Positions 49,789-59,688 of a stretch of 64,000 nt of DNA are shown here, one piece after another. The notes below the pieces were generated by a model, which was not told where the DNA came from, did not search any database, and worked only from the letters and a program-made list of their open reading frames with translations. This DNA is from an uncultured Methylophilaceae bacterium. GTDB lineage: Bacteria > Pseudomonadota > Gammaproteobacteria > Burkholderiales > Methylophilaceae. The stretch spans positions 295,960 to 359,959 of the forward strand of contig CAJVXS010000001.1 of NCBI GenBank assembly GCA_913009235.1, read 5' to 3'. A program made the translations under genes and the position numbers. Numbering within the stretch: position 1 is the first letter of the stretch; every line of letters begins with the position of its first letter.

Positions 49789-50286
49789 ATGAAAAATCAA
49801 TTATCTGCACTAATCGATGGTGAGTTTGATATTGAAGAAGCCGATCATCTCATCATAGCCATGAAGGTTGATGGTGAGGTGAAGGAATCGTGGAAACACT
49901 ATAATCTAATCGGCGATGCGATTCGCGGTGATGACAATGTGAGGCCTGATTTAACTGTAAAAATCATGCAGGCTTTAGATGATGAGCCAACTGTGTTGGC
50001 TGTGAATAAGCAGTTGCAAGATACTATAGTTGGAGATTCAAAATCGAATGCGAAGAGACCTGTTGTTAAAACACCTGTTTTTTGGTCAGTTTCAGCTTCT
50101 GTTGCAGCGATCATGTTTGTGGGTTTGATGGTGTTTGAATTACAGTTAGACGATGTTGATGATATGTCGCCAGTTGAAATTGCCAACAGTGTGCCAATTG
50201 AGTACCTGCAAGCCCATCAGTCTGCCGCGCCAAGTGGTGCTGCTTATTATATTCAGTCAGCAAGCTATATGGAGTCTGGCCAATAA
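49789..50286 (+). CDS. rseA: Anti-sigma-E factor RseA
   Basis: 165 residues. The cytoplasmic N-terminal domain (about 1-80) starts MKNQLSALIDGEFDIEEAD, with SWKHYNLIGDAIRGD, the part that clamps sigma-E. A transmembrane helix lies near residues 98-117 (WSVSASVAAIMFVGLMVFEL). The periplasmic tail is short (about 48 residues). Envelope stress triggers stepwise proteolysis of RseA and frees sigma-E. It is 36 bp after rpoE, and its stop overlaps the rseB start by one base. Confidence 0.93.
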   Translation: MKNQLSALIDGEFDIEEADHLIIAMKVDGEVKESWKHYNLIGDAIRGDDNVRPDLTVKIMQALDDEPTVLAVNKQLQDTIVGDSKSNAKRPVVKTPVFWSVSASVAAIMFVGLMVFELQLDDVDDMSPVEIANSVPIEYLQAHQSAAPSGAAYYIQSASYMESGQ

Positions 50287-51245
50287 TGTGGCATTTTATT
50301 TTTGGACTTATCCTGTTAAGTGCGGGTCTCCATTCGGTTGCAGAAGCTGTTTCAGCAGATGCTTGGCAGCTGTTGGAAAGGTCTGCACATGCAGCACGTG
50401 AATTAAACTACGAAGGTCAATTCAGGTATATCAACGGCAAGCATGCGCGCACGGTCGATACGACGCATATGAATTATGGTGGCAATGAAGTTGCGCGTAA
50501 TATCGTGTTGGATAAGGGCCATCGAGAGGTTTATAGCCAGGGCGCTGATATTGTGATTATTCAGCCGACTAATAAAAAGGTGGTAATCAAAAGAAGACGT
50601 GGGCAAAACTTATTCCCAGCGATGTTGCCAACTGATTTAAGTGGCATTAAGCAACAATATAAAGCGGTATTAGCTGGCACAGAGTTTGTGGCAGGCCGTG
50701 AAACGCACATTGTGGAGCTGTTGCCGAGTGATGCATACCGTTATCGATATAAAGTCTGGACGGATACTAAGTTTGGCTTGATATTGAGAATGACGGTGCT
50801 AAATGATGAGAATAAAGCATTAGAGCAGGTTTATTTTAACAAGCTTAGTATGCTGAGCTCGCAAAATTTAGATTGGTTTCAACCTAAAATTGAAATGGGT
50901 AAAAATTACGTTACCGAGCAAGCCAAACCTATCAAGCACGTGGCCAATGATTTAATGATTACCCAGTTGCCAGTAGGTTATCGAGAGGTCGATCATATTC
51001 AGCGTGTTGTTGATCGTGATAATACAGTTGTCGATCAGTTCATTTTCTCAGATGGTATTGGTTCCGTTTCCGTCTTTATTGAGCCTCTTATAAAAGGTAA
51101 GCGACTTAAAAAAGGTTATTTACTGGTGGGTTCAACCAATATTTGTGCCGAAGTGATTAAAGGGCGTCAAGTAATTGTAGTGGGCGAAGTGCCTGCAGTA
51201 ACCGTGAAAAGCATTGCCAAGGCAGTTAGTTTAAGCGCTAGATGA
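50286..51245 (+). CDS. rseB: Sigma-E regulator RseB/MucB
   Basis: 319 residues. Signal peptide at the N-terminus (WHFIFGLILLSAGLHSVAEA), so periplasmic. The large lipoprotein-like N-terminal domain includes NYEGQFRYINGKHARTVDTT and RYKVWTDTKFGLILRM. The smaller C-terminal domain includes NDLMITQLPVGYREVDH and DQFIFSDGIGSVSVFIE. RseB binds the RseA periplasmic part and shields it from DegS-type cleavage until lipid or LPS intermediates displace it. Start overlaps the rseA stop by one base. Confidence 0.93.
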   Translation: MWHFIFGLILLSAGLHSVAEAVSADAWQLLERSAHAARELNYEGQFRYINGKHARTVDTTHMNYGGNEVARNIVLDKGHREVYSQGADIVIIQPTNKKVVIKRRRGQNLFPAMLPTDLSGIKQQYKAVLAGTEFVAGRETHIVELLPSDAYRYRYKVWTDTKFGLILRMTVLNDENKALEQVYFNKLSMLSSQNLDWFQPKIEMGKNYVTEQAKPIKHVANDLMITQLPVGYREVDHIQRVVDRDNTVVDQFIFSDGIGSVSVFIEPLIKGKRLKKGYLLVGSTNICAEVIKGRQVIVVGEVPAVTVKSIAKAVSLSAR

Positions 51246-51300
51246 TTTGAATTTTAGTCATATTCCACATGAGAAAACCCATTAAGAAAGACATAGAAAC

Positions 51301-51780
51301 ATGATAGAACAACACGCCATTATTCTTGCAATAGAAACGCTAACTGAGGGTCAAGAGGTCGCAACCATAGAGGTGGCCCGCAAAACGGCTTGTGGCTTGT
51401 GTGGCAAGACGCGTGGCTGTGGCAATGCTTTTTGGGGTAAGTTATTGGGACATAAAGACCCGCGCCTAAAAGCAGAAAATACGATCAATGCCAAAGTCGG
51501 TCAAAGTGTGATTGTGGGCATTGAGGAAAAGGCATTTATGAAAAGCGCTTTGCTTTTATATGTCGCGCCACTTGTCACCATGTTATTTGGCGCCATGTTA
51601 GCATTACAAGTATCATCGTCTGATTTGAGTGCAATGGCTGGAGCCGTGGTGGGTTTAGTTGTTGGCTTTTTTTGGATCAAATCGCATGTTGCTGGACGTA
51701 GTTACTATCAAAATTATCAGCCTAAAATACTGCGCTTAGATCAAGCGGCATCAGAGGATGAAGCAATTACATTTAAATAA
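51301..51780 (+). CDS. rseC: RseC/MucC-family membrane protein
   Basis: 159 residues. The N-terminal cytoplasmic part has a cysteine cluster, TACGLCGKTRGCGNAFWG, typical of RseC. Two transmembrane helices follow (about 84-100 and 105-124: LLLYVAPLVTMLFGAMLAL and MAGAVVGLVVGFFWI). RseC/MucC is linked to sigma-E control and, in E. coli, to the SoxR-reducing system; the exact chemistry is unclear. It lies between rseB and the mucD-type protease, in the pseudomonad gene order. Confidence 0.9.
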   Translation: MIEQHAIILAIETLTEGQEVATIEVARKTACGLCGKTRGCGNAFWGKLLGHKDPRLKAENTINAKVGQSVIVGIEEKAFMKSALLLYVAPLVTMLFGAMLALQVSSSDLSAMAGAVVGLVVGFFWIKSHVAGRSYYQNYQPKILRLDQAASEDEAITFK

Positions 51781-51795
51781 GTGAAAGGTGAATCA

Positions 51796-53223
51796 ATGTT
51801 GAAAAATTTTTTATCCACGGCTGTCATTGCATTGTCAGCCAGTATTGCGTTTATCGCGCCTTCTGTGGCGGCTAACTTACCAGATTTTACGGTGCTTGCT
51901 GAAGAGCAAGGCCCAATGGTCGTGAATATTAGCATTACACAAGTGGTGCACCGTGGTAATCAAATGCCTTTTCCAGGCATGTTGAACGATAAAGGCCTGC
52001 AAGAATTTTTTAAGCGATTTGGAATTCCGGGCATGCCAGGAGTGCCGGGCATGCCGGGGCAAGGTGGTCAGGAGTATAAATCTCAATCATTAGGGTCGGG
52101 CTTTATTATTAGTGATGATGGTTATATTTTAACCAACGCACATGTGGTGAATGCGGCAGATGAGGTGATAGTAAAGCTGTCGGATAAACGTGAGTTTAAA
52201 GCTAAAATTATTGGGGCAGATAAGCGTACTGACGTAGCTTTAATTAAGATTGAAGCAAGTGGTTTGCCAAAAGTGAAGATCGGCAACCCATCTAAACTTA
52301 AAGTGGGTGAATGGGTTGCGGCTATTGGATCTCCATTTGGCTTAGAAAACACGATGACGGCAGGGATTGTGAGTGCTAAAGCGCGTGCATTGCCGCAAGA
52401 AAACTATGTGCCTTTTATTCAAACTGATGTGGCGATTAACCCAGGAAACTCTGGGGGTCCATTGTTTAATTTAGCGGGTGAAGTGGTTGGTATTAACTCC
52501 CAAATTTATAGCCGTGGCGGCGGTTCTGTTGGCTTGTCATTTAGTATTCCAATTGATGTGGCAATTAACATTTCTAAGCAATTGAGAAGTGCTGGTAAGG
52601 TTACGCGTGGTTGGTTAGGCGTTGCTATTCAGGAGGTGACGAAGGAGTTGGCTGAGTCATTTGGCATGAAGGATGCAGCTGGTGCGTTAATCGTAAGTGT
52701 AGTGAAAGACAGTCCTGCGGAAAAAGGTGGTTTAGAGGCCGGAGATGTCATTACCAAATTCGATGGAAAGAATGTAGTGACTTCTAGTGACCTACCTCGC
52801 ATTGTAGGCGCAACAGATCCAGATAAGCAGGTGGGTGTTGAAGTGATACGTAAAGGCCGTAACAAGCAGCTGCGTATTAAAGTGGGTGAGATGGATTTTG
52901 ATGGTGTGCGGGTTGCGAAAAATAAAAAGTCGCCTGCTAAGAGTGCAACTAATAAAATTGGCTTAACGCTGAAGGCATTCACGCCAGAGCAAAAGAAAGA
53001 TCAGAATGGTGAAAATGGTTTGTTAGTCATTGCTAGCACTGGTTCGGCGGCAGAAGCAGGCATTCGTCGTGGTGATGTGGTTTTAGGCTTGAATAATGGT
53101 GGAACACAGAGTGTAGAGCAGTTTAATAAGCAGGTAAATGCCGTGCGTAAAGGTAAAACTGTTGCAGTTTTGGTTCGGCGTAGTGATACCACATTGTATG
53201 TACCGATTAAAGTAGTGAAGTAG
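51796..53223 (+). CDS. mucD: Periplasmic serine protease DegP/MucD
   Basis: About 475 residues from ATG 51796, with AAGGTGA upstream; a GTG at 51781 abuts the rseC stop but is less likely. Signal peptide ending near PSVAA. Catalytic triad: His in YILTNAHVVNAADE, Asp in RTDVALIKIEA, Ser in INPGNSGGPLFN. Two PDZ domains follow (about 275-365 and 385-475), the first with GWLGVAIQEVTKELAE. A Gly/Pro/Met-rich loop lies before the protease core. It degrades misfolded envelope proteins and, in pseudomonads, dampens sigma-E signalling. Confidence 0.96.
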   Translation: MLKNFLSTAVIALSASIAFIAPSVAANLPDFTVLAEEQGPMVVNISITQVVHRGNQMPFPGMLNDKGLQEFFKRFGIPGMPGVPGMPGQGGQEYKSQSLGSGFIISDDGYILTNAHVVNAADEVIVKLSDKREFKAKIIGADKRTDVALIKIEASGLPKVKIGNPSKLKVGEWVAAIGSPFGLENTMTAGIVSAKARALPQENYVPFIQTDVAINPGNSGGPLFNLAGEVVGINSQIYSRGGGSVGLSFSIPIDVAINISKQLRSAGKVTRGWLGVAIQEVTKELAESFGMKDAAGALIVSVVKDSPAEKGGLEAGDVITKFDGKNVVTSSDLPRIVGATDPDKQVGVEVIRKGRNKQLRIKVGEMDFDGVRVAKNKKSPAKSATNKIGLTLKAFTPEQKKDQNGENGLLVIASTGSAAEAGIRRGDVVLGLNNGGTQSVEQFNKQVNAVRKGKTVAVLVRRSDTTLYVPIKVVK

Positions 53224-53241
53224 TTTGTTTTGCAATTAAAG

Positions 53242-53271
53242 CCCGTCTAGTTTTACTAGTGCGGGTTTTTT
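53242..53271 (+). terminator. Intrinsic terminator after mucD
   Basis: CCCG (53242-53245) with CGGG (53262-53265) and CTAGT (53247-53251) with ACTAG (53255-53259) form a bulged stem with a TTT loop, followed by TTTTTT. It closes the rpoE operon. Confidence 0.7.
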
Positions 53272-53431
53272 GTGGCAGGGTGCCCATACTGAAGGAGATT
53301 GTTCGTTCGAGCCTCATTTGATTGCATTTCAATTAATTCGCAAACTAATCAAGCATTTGTAGTAAAATCACGGCAATTGAAAAAAGGGCGCTCTAAGCGC
53401 TTTATTTATTTGCAAAGCTTATAAAGAACAC

Positions 53432-55225
53432 ATGAAAAACATCCGCAACTTCTCCATTATCGCACACATTGATCACGGCAAATCCACGTTGGCTGATCGG
53501 ATTATCCACTTATGTGGAGGCTTGGAAGACCGTGAAATGGAGGCGCAAGTATTGGACAGTATGGATATTGAGCGTGAGCGCGGTATTACGATTAAAGCGC
53601 AAACCGCAACCCTGAACTATAAAGCCGATGATGATGAAGTCTATCAGCTTAACTTGATTGATACCCCCGGGCATGTGGATTTTAGCTATGAAGTGAGTCG
53701 TTCACTTTCGGCTTGTGAAGGCGCGTTGCTAGTGGTGGATGCTAGCCAAGGCGTAGAAGCACAAAGCGTAGCTAATTGTTATACCGCGATCGATTTAGGC
53801 TTGGAAGTCACCGCTGTGTTGAATAAAATTGATCTACCTTCAGCTGACACTGGGCGTGTGACGCAAGAAATCGAAGATGTGATTGGTATTGATGCGACTG
53901 ACGCAGTGCAATGTTCTGCTAAAACAGGTTTGGGCGTTCGTGATGTTATTGAAGAGGTGATTGCCAAAGTGCCAGCGCCGAAAGGTGATATTAAAGCACC
54001 ATTAAAGGCACTGGTAGTTGATGCATGGTTTGATAACTATGTCGGTGTTGTAATGTTAGTGCGAATTATTGATGGTGAACTCAAGCGTAAAGATAAATTT
54101 AAAATGATGGCAACAGGCACACAGCATTTGTGTGAGCAAGTCGGTGTGTTTACACCAAAATCAGAACCAATGCCATCGCTGAAAGCAGGCGAAGTTGGTT
54201 TTGTGATTGCAGGGATTAAAGAATTGGCAGCAGCTAAAGTTGGCGATACGATTACGTTAATTGATAATGCTGCTACTGAAGCATTGGAAGGCTTTAAGGA
54301 AGTGAAGCCGCAGGTGTTTGCTGGTTTATACCCTGTTGAGTCAAATCAATTTGAAGCCTTAAGAACATCCTTGGAAAAGCTGAGTTTGAATGATGCTAGC
54401 TTGCTCTTTGAGCCAGAAAACTCAACGGCGTTAGGCTTTGGATTCCGGTGCGGATTCTTAGGTTTGCTACATATGGAAATTGTACAAGAGCGTTTAGAGC
54501 GTGAGTACGATATGGATTTGATTACCACTGCACCAACTGTGGTTTATGAGTTGCTGCTGAAAAATGGAGATGTTGAGCAAATTGAGAATCCTTCACGGCT
54601 ACCGGAATTATCTTTTGTTGAAGAAATTCGTGAGCCAGTGATTACGGTTAACTTGTTAATGCCACAGGACTATGTTGGCCCTGTGATGACATTGTGTAAC
54701 AATAAACGAGGTATCCAAAAGAATATGCAATACATGGGTCGGCAAGTGATGTTGAGCTATGAAATACCATTAAATGAAGTGGTGTTAGACTTTTTCGATC
54801 GTTTGAAATCAGTTTCTCGTGGTTATGCATCGATGGATTATGAGTTTTTGGAATTCCGTGCGGCAGACTTGGTCAAACTTGACATTATGGTTAATGGAGA
54901 ACGAGTTGATTCACTCAGTATGATTACGCATAGGTCAAACAGTGTGCACCGTGGGCGTGAAGTGGCCGCTAAAATGCGTGAGCTGATTCCGCGTCAAATG
55001 TTTGATATAGCTATTCAGGCTGCGATTGGCGCCAATATTATTGCCCGTGAAACGGTAAAAGCTATGCGTAAGAATGTATTAGCAAAGTGTTATGGTGGCG
55101 ATGTTTCACGTAAACGTAAATTATTAGAAAAGCAAAAATCAGGTAAAAAACGCATGAAGCAAGTTGGTAATGTTGAAATCCCGCAAGAAGCTTTTTTAGC
55201 TATTTTAAAAGTAGAGGACAAGTAA
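53432..55225 (+). CDS. lepA: Elongation factor 4 (LepA)
   Basis: 597 residues. Translational GTPase that acts on stalled or mis-translocated ribosomes. G1 is [14 protein letters not shown]3 [15 protein letters not shown], and G4 NKIDLPSAD. The EF-G-like domains and the unique C-terminal domain are present, the latter including [20 protein letters not shown]. It is 208 bp after mucD, and its stop overlaps the lepB start by one base (TAATG), the conserved lepA-lepB coupling. Confidence 0.98.
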   Translation: MKNIRNFSIIAHIDHGKSTLADRIIHLCGGLEDREMEAQVLDSMDIERERGITIKAQTATLNYKADDDEVYQLNLIDTPGHVDFSYEVSRSLSACEGALLVVDASQGVEAQSVANCYTAIDLGLEVTAVLNKIDLPSADTGRVTQEIEDVIGIDATDAVQCSAKTGLGVRDVIEEVIAKVPAPKGDIKAPLKALVVDAWFDNYVGVVMLVRIIDGELKRKDKFKMMATGTQHLCEQVGVFTPKSEPMPSLKAGEVGFVIAGIKELAAAKVGDTITLIDNAATEALEGFKEVKPQVFAGLYPVESNQFEALRTSLEKLSLNDASLLFEPENSTALGFGFRCGFLGLLHMEIVQERLEREYDMDLITTAPTVVYELLLKNGDVEQIENPSRLPELSFVEEIREPVITVNLLMPQDYVGPVMTLCNNKRGIQKNMQYMGRQVMLSYEIPLNEVVLDFFDRLKSVSRGYASMDYEFLEFRAADLVKLDIMVNGERVDSLSMITHRSNSVHRGREVAAKMRELIPRQMFDIAIQAAIGANIIARETVKAMRKNVLAKCYGGDVSRKRKLLEKQKSGKKRMKQVGNVEIPQEAFLAILKVEDK

Positions 55226-56064
55226 TGACGGTATTGTTTTTTGGTTTAATTTTTTTAGGGTTGGCAGGGGTTTATTTTGGCATTATTGGTTTCCCACTCT
55301 TTATGCTGTTAATGCTATTGCTTACAGGTGTTATTTGGTTGGTCGACTATCTGTTCTTTGAGAAAAAGCGTGTTACTTCGACAACAGAGCCAACGGCTGT
55401 TGAGTATGCAAAAAGCTTTTTCCCTGTGATTTTACTGGTGTTCGTCATTCGCTCATTTATTGCGGAGCCTTTTAAAATACCTTCAGCTTCAATGAACCCT
55501 ACATTGTTAGCGGGCGATTATATATTGGTGAATAAATTCACTTATGGCTTGCGTGTTCCTGTATGGAATTCAGTGTTTTTAAATGTGAGCGAACCTAAAC
55601 ACGGCGATGTGATGGTGTTTCATTTTCCACCAAACCCAAAAATAGACTATATTAAGCGTGTCATTGGTTTACCTGGTGATCGCATTCAGTATCAAGACAA
55701 GCAGCTAACGATTAATGGACAACAGGTAGCAATGGTTGCATTAGAAGGCGCTGATGATGGGATGCAGGGTGAAAGTTTTATTAGATCACGGCAGTTTGAG
55801 GAGCAGTTGCCTAATATGAAGCATAACGTGTTGTTGCATAATATGCCGAATCGTTATGCAGCAGATTCATTAGGCGGTCGATTTCTCAATGGTGAAATAG
55901 TGACTGTGCCTGAAGGGCATTACTATGTGATGGGTGATAACCGCGATAACAGTTCTGATAGCCGTGTTTGGGGCTTTGTTCCAAAAAGAAACATAGTTGG
56001 CAGGGCATTTTTAATCTGGTTAAACTTTGATGATTTTTCCAGAATTGGTGATTCAATTCATTAA
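55225..56064 (+). CDS. lepB: Signal peptidase I
   Basis: 279 residues. Two N-terminal membrane helices (about 2-20 and 23-42), then the periplasmic catalytic part. The Ser nucleophile is in FKIPSASMNPTLLAGD near residue 92; the general base Lys is in KIDYIKRVIGLPGDRI near 148. Conserved box E, GDNRDNSSDSRVWGFVP, is near the C-terminus. It removes signal peptides of exported proteins such as the porin and RseB. Coupled to lepA by a one-base overlap. Confidence 0.97.
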   Translation: MTVLFFGLIFLGLAGVYFGIIGFPLFMLLMLLLTGVIWLVDYLFFEKKRVTSTTEPTAVEYAKSFFPVILLVFVIRSFIAEPFKIPSASMNPTLLAGDYILVNKFTYGLRVPVWNSVFLNVSEPKHGDVMVFHFPPNPKIDYIKRVIGLPGDRIQYQDKQLTINGQQVAMVALEGADDGMQGESFIRSRQFEEQLPNMKHNVLLHNMPNRYAADSLGGRFLNGEIVTVPEGHYYVMGDNRDNSSDSRVWGFVPKRNIVGRAFLIWLNFDDFSRIGDSIH

Positions 56065-56079
56065 GTTTAGGGAGTTATT

Positions 56080-56181
56080 ATGTTGGCAAAACAAAAAAGA
56101 AGTGACGTTTCTAGGGTTTATGCTTATTGCAGTGATTGCCTTGCATTGATGGGCTTTAGAGCTTCAGCAAGTAGCAGTTAA
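56080..56181 (+). pseudogene. DUF4845-like remnant retaining coupling to rnc
   Basis: In related betaproteobacteria a DUF4845 membrane protein commonly lies between lepB and rnc. Here an ATG (56080) with AGGGAG upstream opens MLAKQKR, then the homologous membrane segment appears only in the +1 frame as TFLGFMLIAVIALH, stopping at TGA 56147-56149. The original frame stays open instead for 33 codons and ends TAATG, its stop overlapping the rnc start by one base. So the gene has lost most of its length and been frameshifted, but what remains could still deliver ribosomes to rnc. The family call is from memory of the motif and position. Confidence 0.5.
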
Positions 56182-56849
56182 TGTCATTGGAACGCCTACA
56201 GAAGCAACTTGGTTATGAGTTTAATCAACCAGCACTACTGAAACAAGCGCTAACGCATAGGAGCTATGCGAGTAACAATAATGAAAGGCTAGAATTTTTA
56301 GGCGATGGTGTCCTTAATTTTATTGTTGCTCACCAGTTGTACCAACGATTTCAAAAAATACCAGAAGGTGATTTAAGTCGCTTACGTGCGCAGTTAGTTA
56401 AGGAAGCGACCTTGTTCGAAATTTCCTTAAGCCTGAAGCTCGGTGAGCTTCTTAATCTGGGTGAGGGTGAACTAAAAAGCGCTGGCTGGCGTCGACCTTC
56501 TATCTTATCGGATGCATTAGAAGCCATTATTGGCGCAACCTATTTGGATGGAGGTTTTGCTGCTGCAGAAGCATTGGTGTGCAAGCTCTATGAGGAACGA
56601 TTTGAAAACATCGACCCTAAATCGATTGATAAAGATGCTAAGTCTAAATTACAAGAGTACTTGCAAAGTAAGAAAATTGATTTGGCTGACTATACGGTTA
56701 TATCGGTTGAAGGTGAGGCGCATGCACAAACGTTTAAAGTCTCATGTAGCATCAACAAACTCAATATTACGACGCTAGGCGAAGGCACTAGCCGCCGTAA
56801 CGCGGAACAACAAGCGGCGGAACTAGCCCTGGAAGAAATTTTACTATGA
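56181..56849 (+). CDS. rnc: Ribonuclease III
   Basis: 222 residues. It cleaves double-stranded RNA in rRNA and mRNA processing. The RNase III signature is [16 protein letters not shown] near residue 35, and the second acidic site is [16 protein letters not shown] near 112. The dsRNA-binding domain spans about 152-222, with [13 protein letters not shown] and [18 protein letters not shown]. Its ATG overlaps the stop of the DUF4845 remnant frame, and its stop overlaps era by four bases (ATGA). Confidence 0.97.
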   Translation: MSLERLQKQLGYEFNQPALLKQALTHRSYASNNNERLEFLGDGVLNFIVAHQLYQRFQKIPEGDLSRLRAQLVKEATLFEISLSLKLGELLNLGEGELKSAGWRRPSILSDALEAIIGATYLDGGFAAAEALVCKLYEERFENIDPKSIDKDAKSKLQEYLQSKKIDLADYTVISVEGEAHAQTFKVSCSINKLNITTLGEGTSRRNAEQQAAELALEEILL

Positions 56850-57733
56850 CAACAACACTATTTAAATGCGGCACTGTCGCCATCGTTGGCCGACCTAACG
56901 TCGGTAAATCAACTTTACTCAATCATATCTTGGGTTTAAAGTTAGCGATTACATCACGTAAAGCGCAAACGACACGTCATCGCTTGCTTGGTATTCACAC
57001 CACTGACGATACGCAGTATGTTTTTGTCGACACACCGGGCTTTCAACAGAAGCATTTAAATGCGCTGAATAAATCACTCAATAAAACCGTCACACAAGTG
57101 TTAAGTGAAGTTGATGTGGTGTTGTTTGTGATTGAGCCAATGAAACTGGGCGAAGCAGATGAACGAGTTTTAAAGTTATTACCTAAAGATAAACCGGTGA
57201 TTTTAGTGGTTAATAAATCAGATTTAATGGGCGATAAAAACAACTTATTGCCTCTGATTCAAGATTTTGACTTACTCCACCCTTTTACCAGTATTGTTCC
57301 AGTGAGTGCGAAAAAGAACCTTCACTTAGAGGATTTATTGGCAGCGGCAAGAGAACACCTGCCTGAGCAGCCGGCTATGTTTGAAGAGGATGAGGTGACT
57401 GACAAAAATGAGCGGTTCTTAGCGGCAGAGATGATACGTGAAAAGGTATTCAGGTTGCTAGGTGATGAAATTCCCTATTCAATTGCCGTGGAAATTGAGA
57501 AGTTTGAAACGGTTGGAAAGTTACGTCGTATCTTTGCGGCTATTATTGTAGATAAAGACAGTCAAAAGCCAATGATCATTGGTAAAAAAGGTGTCAAGCT
57601 CAAACAAATATCTACAGAAGCCCGGCAAGATATGGAGAGACTGTTTGGTGGGAAAGTCTACTTAGAAACGTGGGTTAAGGTTAAAAGCGGTTGGGCTGAT
57701 AACGAAAGAGCGCTGAAAAGTCTCGGTTATTAA
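56846..57733 (+). CDS. era: Ribosome-assembly GTPase Era
   Basis: 295 residues. G1 is [19 protein letters not shown]3 DTPGFQQ, and G4 NKSDLMGDK. The C-terminal KH domain (about 200-295) includes [20 protein letters not shown]. Era binds the 3' end of 16S rRNA in 30S maturation. It overlaps rnc by four bases and is followed 19 bp later by recO, the standard rnc-era-recO order. Confidence 0.97.
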   Translation: MTTTLFKCGTVAIVGRPNVGKSTLLNHILGLKLAITSRKAQTTRHRLLGIHTTDDTQYVFVDTPGFQQKHLNALNKSLNKTVTQVLSEVDVVLFVIEPMKLGEADERVLKLLPKDKPVILVVNKSDLMGDKNNLLPLIQDFDLLHPFTSIVPVSAKKNLHLEDLLAAAREHLPEQPAMFEEDEVTDKNERFLAAEMIREKVFRLLGDEIPYSIAVEIEKFETVGKLRRIFAAIIVDKDSQKPMIIGKKGVKLKQISTEARQDMERLFGGKVYLETWVKVKSGWADNERALKSLGY

Positions 57734-57752
57734 TTCCTAAAGAGAATCCTTC

Positions 57753-58472
57753 ATGGCCATCAATCAACATAAACAGTCGAATCAGCCTGCTTATGTGCTG
57801 CATACGTATGAATTTAAAGAGACCAGCTTAGTGGTTGAGCTGTTTACAAAAGAACATGGCCGCGTAGCTGCTGTTGCAAAAGGGGCGCGCAGACCACGTT
57901 CAGCCATGCGGGGACAGCTACAATCTTTTCAAATGCTATCAGGTACATGGTCTGGTAAAAATGAACTAAAAACATTACACAGTTTAGATTGGTCAGACGG
58001 TCTTGTGACCTTGCAAGGTGAAGCATTGATGTGTGGCTTTTACCTGAATGAATTGTTGTTAAGGTTGCTACCGCGGGAAGATGCGTATGCGCAATTATTC
58101 GAATACTATCAAGCGACATTGAAGGCGCTGGCAAAAGGCACGCATTTGGCGAGCTATTTACGTCGCTTCGAACTAAAAATGTTGCAAGAAATGGGTTACG
58201 CAGTACCCTTGGATCTCGATGAGAATGATGTGGTTATTGATGTGGTAAAACAGTATCGCTATGAGGCTGAATATGGTGCTTGCGCACTATCGGCAACTAA
58301 GAATGGCATTGTGCTGAGCGGTCAAACACTATTGAATATGAAGCAAGGCAACTACCTTAGCCCCCAAACACAACAGCAGAGCAAACAGCTAATGCGTTAT
58401 TTATTAGCGTATTATTTGGGTGACAAGCCTTTGTACACTCGGCAACTATTAATGGATTTACAAGGCTTGTAA
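57753..58472 (+). CDS. recO: DNA repair protein RecO
   Basis: 239 residues. N-terminal OB fold (about 10-85): AYVLHTYEFKETSLVVELF, then GRVAAVAKGARRPRSAMRG. The C-terminal helical domain includes NELLLRLLPREDAYAQLF and ASYLRRFELKMLQEMGYAV. It helps load RecA on SSB-coated gaps with RecR. The zinc-finger cysteines found in some RecO proteins are not evident. It is 19 bp after era and 29 bp before pdxJ. Confidence 0.94.
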   Translation: MAINQHKQSNQPAYVLHTYEFKETSLVVELFTKEHGRVAAVAKGARRPRSAMRGQLQSFQMLSGTWSGKNELKTLHSLDWSDGLVTLQGEALMCGFYLNELLLRLLPREDAYAQLFEYYQATLKALAKGTHLASYLRRFELKMLQEMGYAVPLDLDENDVVIDVVKQYRYEAEYGACALSATKNGIVLSGQTLLNMKQGNYLSPQTQQQSKQLMRYLLAYYLGDKPLYTRQLLMDLQGL

Positions 58473-58501
58473 AGTTGAGCCATAACTAAAAAGTAGGATA
58501 A

Positions 58502-59233
58502 ATGATGAAGAAATTAGGTGTTAATATTGATCACGTTGCCACGTTGCGTGAAGCACGAGGGACTAAGTACCCTAGTGTGATTCAAGCAGCCTTACGAGCG
58601 GAGCAATCAGGTGCCGATAGCATCACGCTACATTTGCGTGAAGACCGTCGTCATATGCAAGATGCCGATATTTACGCGTTACGACCATTACTGCAAACCA
58701 AGATGAACCTTGAATGTGCCGTAACTGATGAGATGATTGCGATTGCCTTGGATGTGGCGCCACAAGATGTATGCATGGTGCCAGAGCGCCGTGAAGAACG
58801 CACGACAGAGGGTGGTTTGGATGTTATTATGAATTTCGATAAAGTGGCTGCGGCAACCAAAAAGCTGACTGATGCAGGCATACGCGTATCACTCTTTATC
58901 GCACCAGATATCGAGCAAATTAATGCGTCACATAAAGCAGGCGCACCCGTCATCGAACTACATACAGGCACGTTTGCTGATGCTAAAAATGATGCTGTGC
59001 AATTAGTTGAATTAGTCAGGATTGAAAAAGCATTGGATTATGCGCTAAAGCTAGGCTTAGTAGTGAATGCTGGTCATGGCTTACATAATCATAATGTTCA
59101 CCATATTGCCGCATTGCCAGGCATTGAAGAATTAAATATCGGCCATGCTATCGTTGCGCATGCGTTATTCGTCGGATGGGATAATGCGGTACGCGAGATG
59201 AAAGCGCTCATTAAAGAAGCAACAATCAAATGA
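58502..59233 (+). CDS. pdxJ: Pyridoxine 5'-phosphate synthase
   Basis: 243 residues, a TIM barrel. It joins 1-deoxyxylulose 5-phosphate and 3-amino-1-hydroxyacetone 1-phosphate to form pyridoxine 5'-phosphate. Signatures: [51 protein letters not shown] and [13 protein letters not shown]. Start at 58502, or the next Met at 58505. It overlaps acpS by four bases (ATGA), the conserved pdxJ-acpS pair. Its product supplies PLP for enzymes such as the two desulfurases in this window. Confidence 0.97.
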   Translation: MMKKLGVNIDHVATLREARGTKYPSVIQAALRAEQSGADSITLHLREDRRHMQDADIYALRPLLQTKMNLECAVTDEMIAIALDVAPQDVCMVPERREERTTEGGLDVIMNFDKVAAATKKLTDAGIRVSLFIAPDIEQINASHKAGAPVIELHTGTFADAKNDAVQLVELVRIEKALDYALKLGLVVNAGHGLHNHNVHHIAALPGIEELNIGHAIVAHALFVGWDNAVREMKALIKEATIK

Positions 59234-59625
59234 TTTACGGTATCGGTACAGATATCGTTGAGGTAGGGCGGATTGAATCCTCAATTGAAAAGTTTGGGAA
59301 TGATTTCGCTGAGCGTATTTTGGCTGAGAGTGAGATGCCTAGATACCTAGAGGCTAATGCCGAAGGACGAATCAAAGCTAGATTCTTAGCCAAACGCTTT
59401 GCCGCAAAAGAAGCTTTTTCAAAAGCGCTAGGCACAGGCTTACGCGAGCCTGCGACATTTCAAAACATCGCTGTTTCACATGATGACTTAGGTAAGCCTA
59501 TTCTGGTGTTGGCTAGAGAGTTGCAAGGTTTGCTAGCGGAAAAAGGTATTAACAACATGCACATCACTATTAGTGATGAAAAGAACTTAGCTGCGGCATT
59601 TGTCGTGTTAGAAACTTTAGGCTAG
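59230..59625 (+). CDS. acpS: Holo-[acyl-carrier-protein] synthase
   Basis: 131 residues. It transfers 4'-phosphopantetheine from CoA to apo-ACP. Magnesium-site motifs are [16 protein letters not shown] at the N-terminus and [16 protein letters not shown] near residue 60; the C-terminal strand [18 protein letters not shown] completes the fold. Overlaps pdxJ by four bases. The stop codon is part of a palindromic terminator. Confidence 0.96.
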   Translation: MIYGIGTDIVEVGRIESSIEKFGNDFAERILAESEMPRYLEANAEGRIKARFLAKRFAAKEAFSKALGTGLREPATFQNIAVSHDDLGKPILVLARELQGLLAEKGINNMHITISDEKNLAAAFVVLETLG

Positions 59626-59645
59626 CGTTTAAACGCTACGTTTTT
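59623..59645 (+). terminator. Palindromic terminator at the acpS stop
   Basis: TAGCGTTTAAACGCTA (59623-59638) is a perfect 16-bp palindrome that includes the acpS TAG, followed by CGTTTTT. The hairpin loop must open a few central pairs. It probably ends the lepA-to-acpS transcript. Confidence 0.6.
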
Positions 59646-59688
59646 GTTCATATTCACTACTCTCAATACTTTAAAAGAAGGATATACC

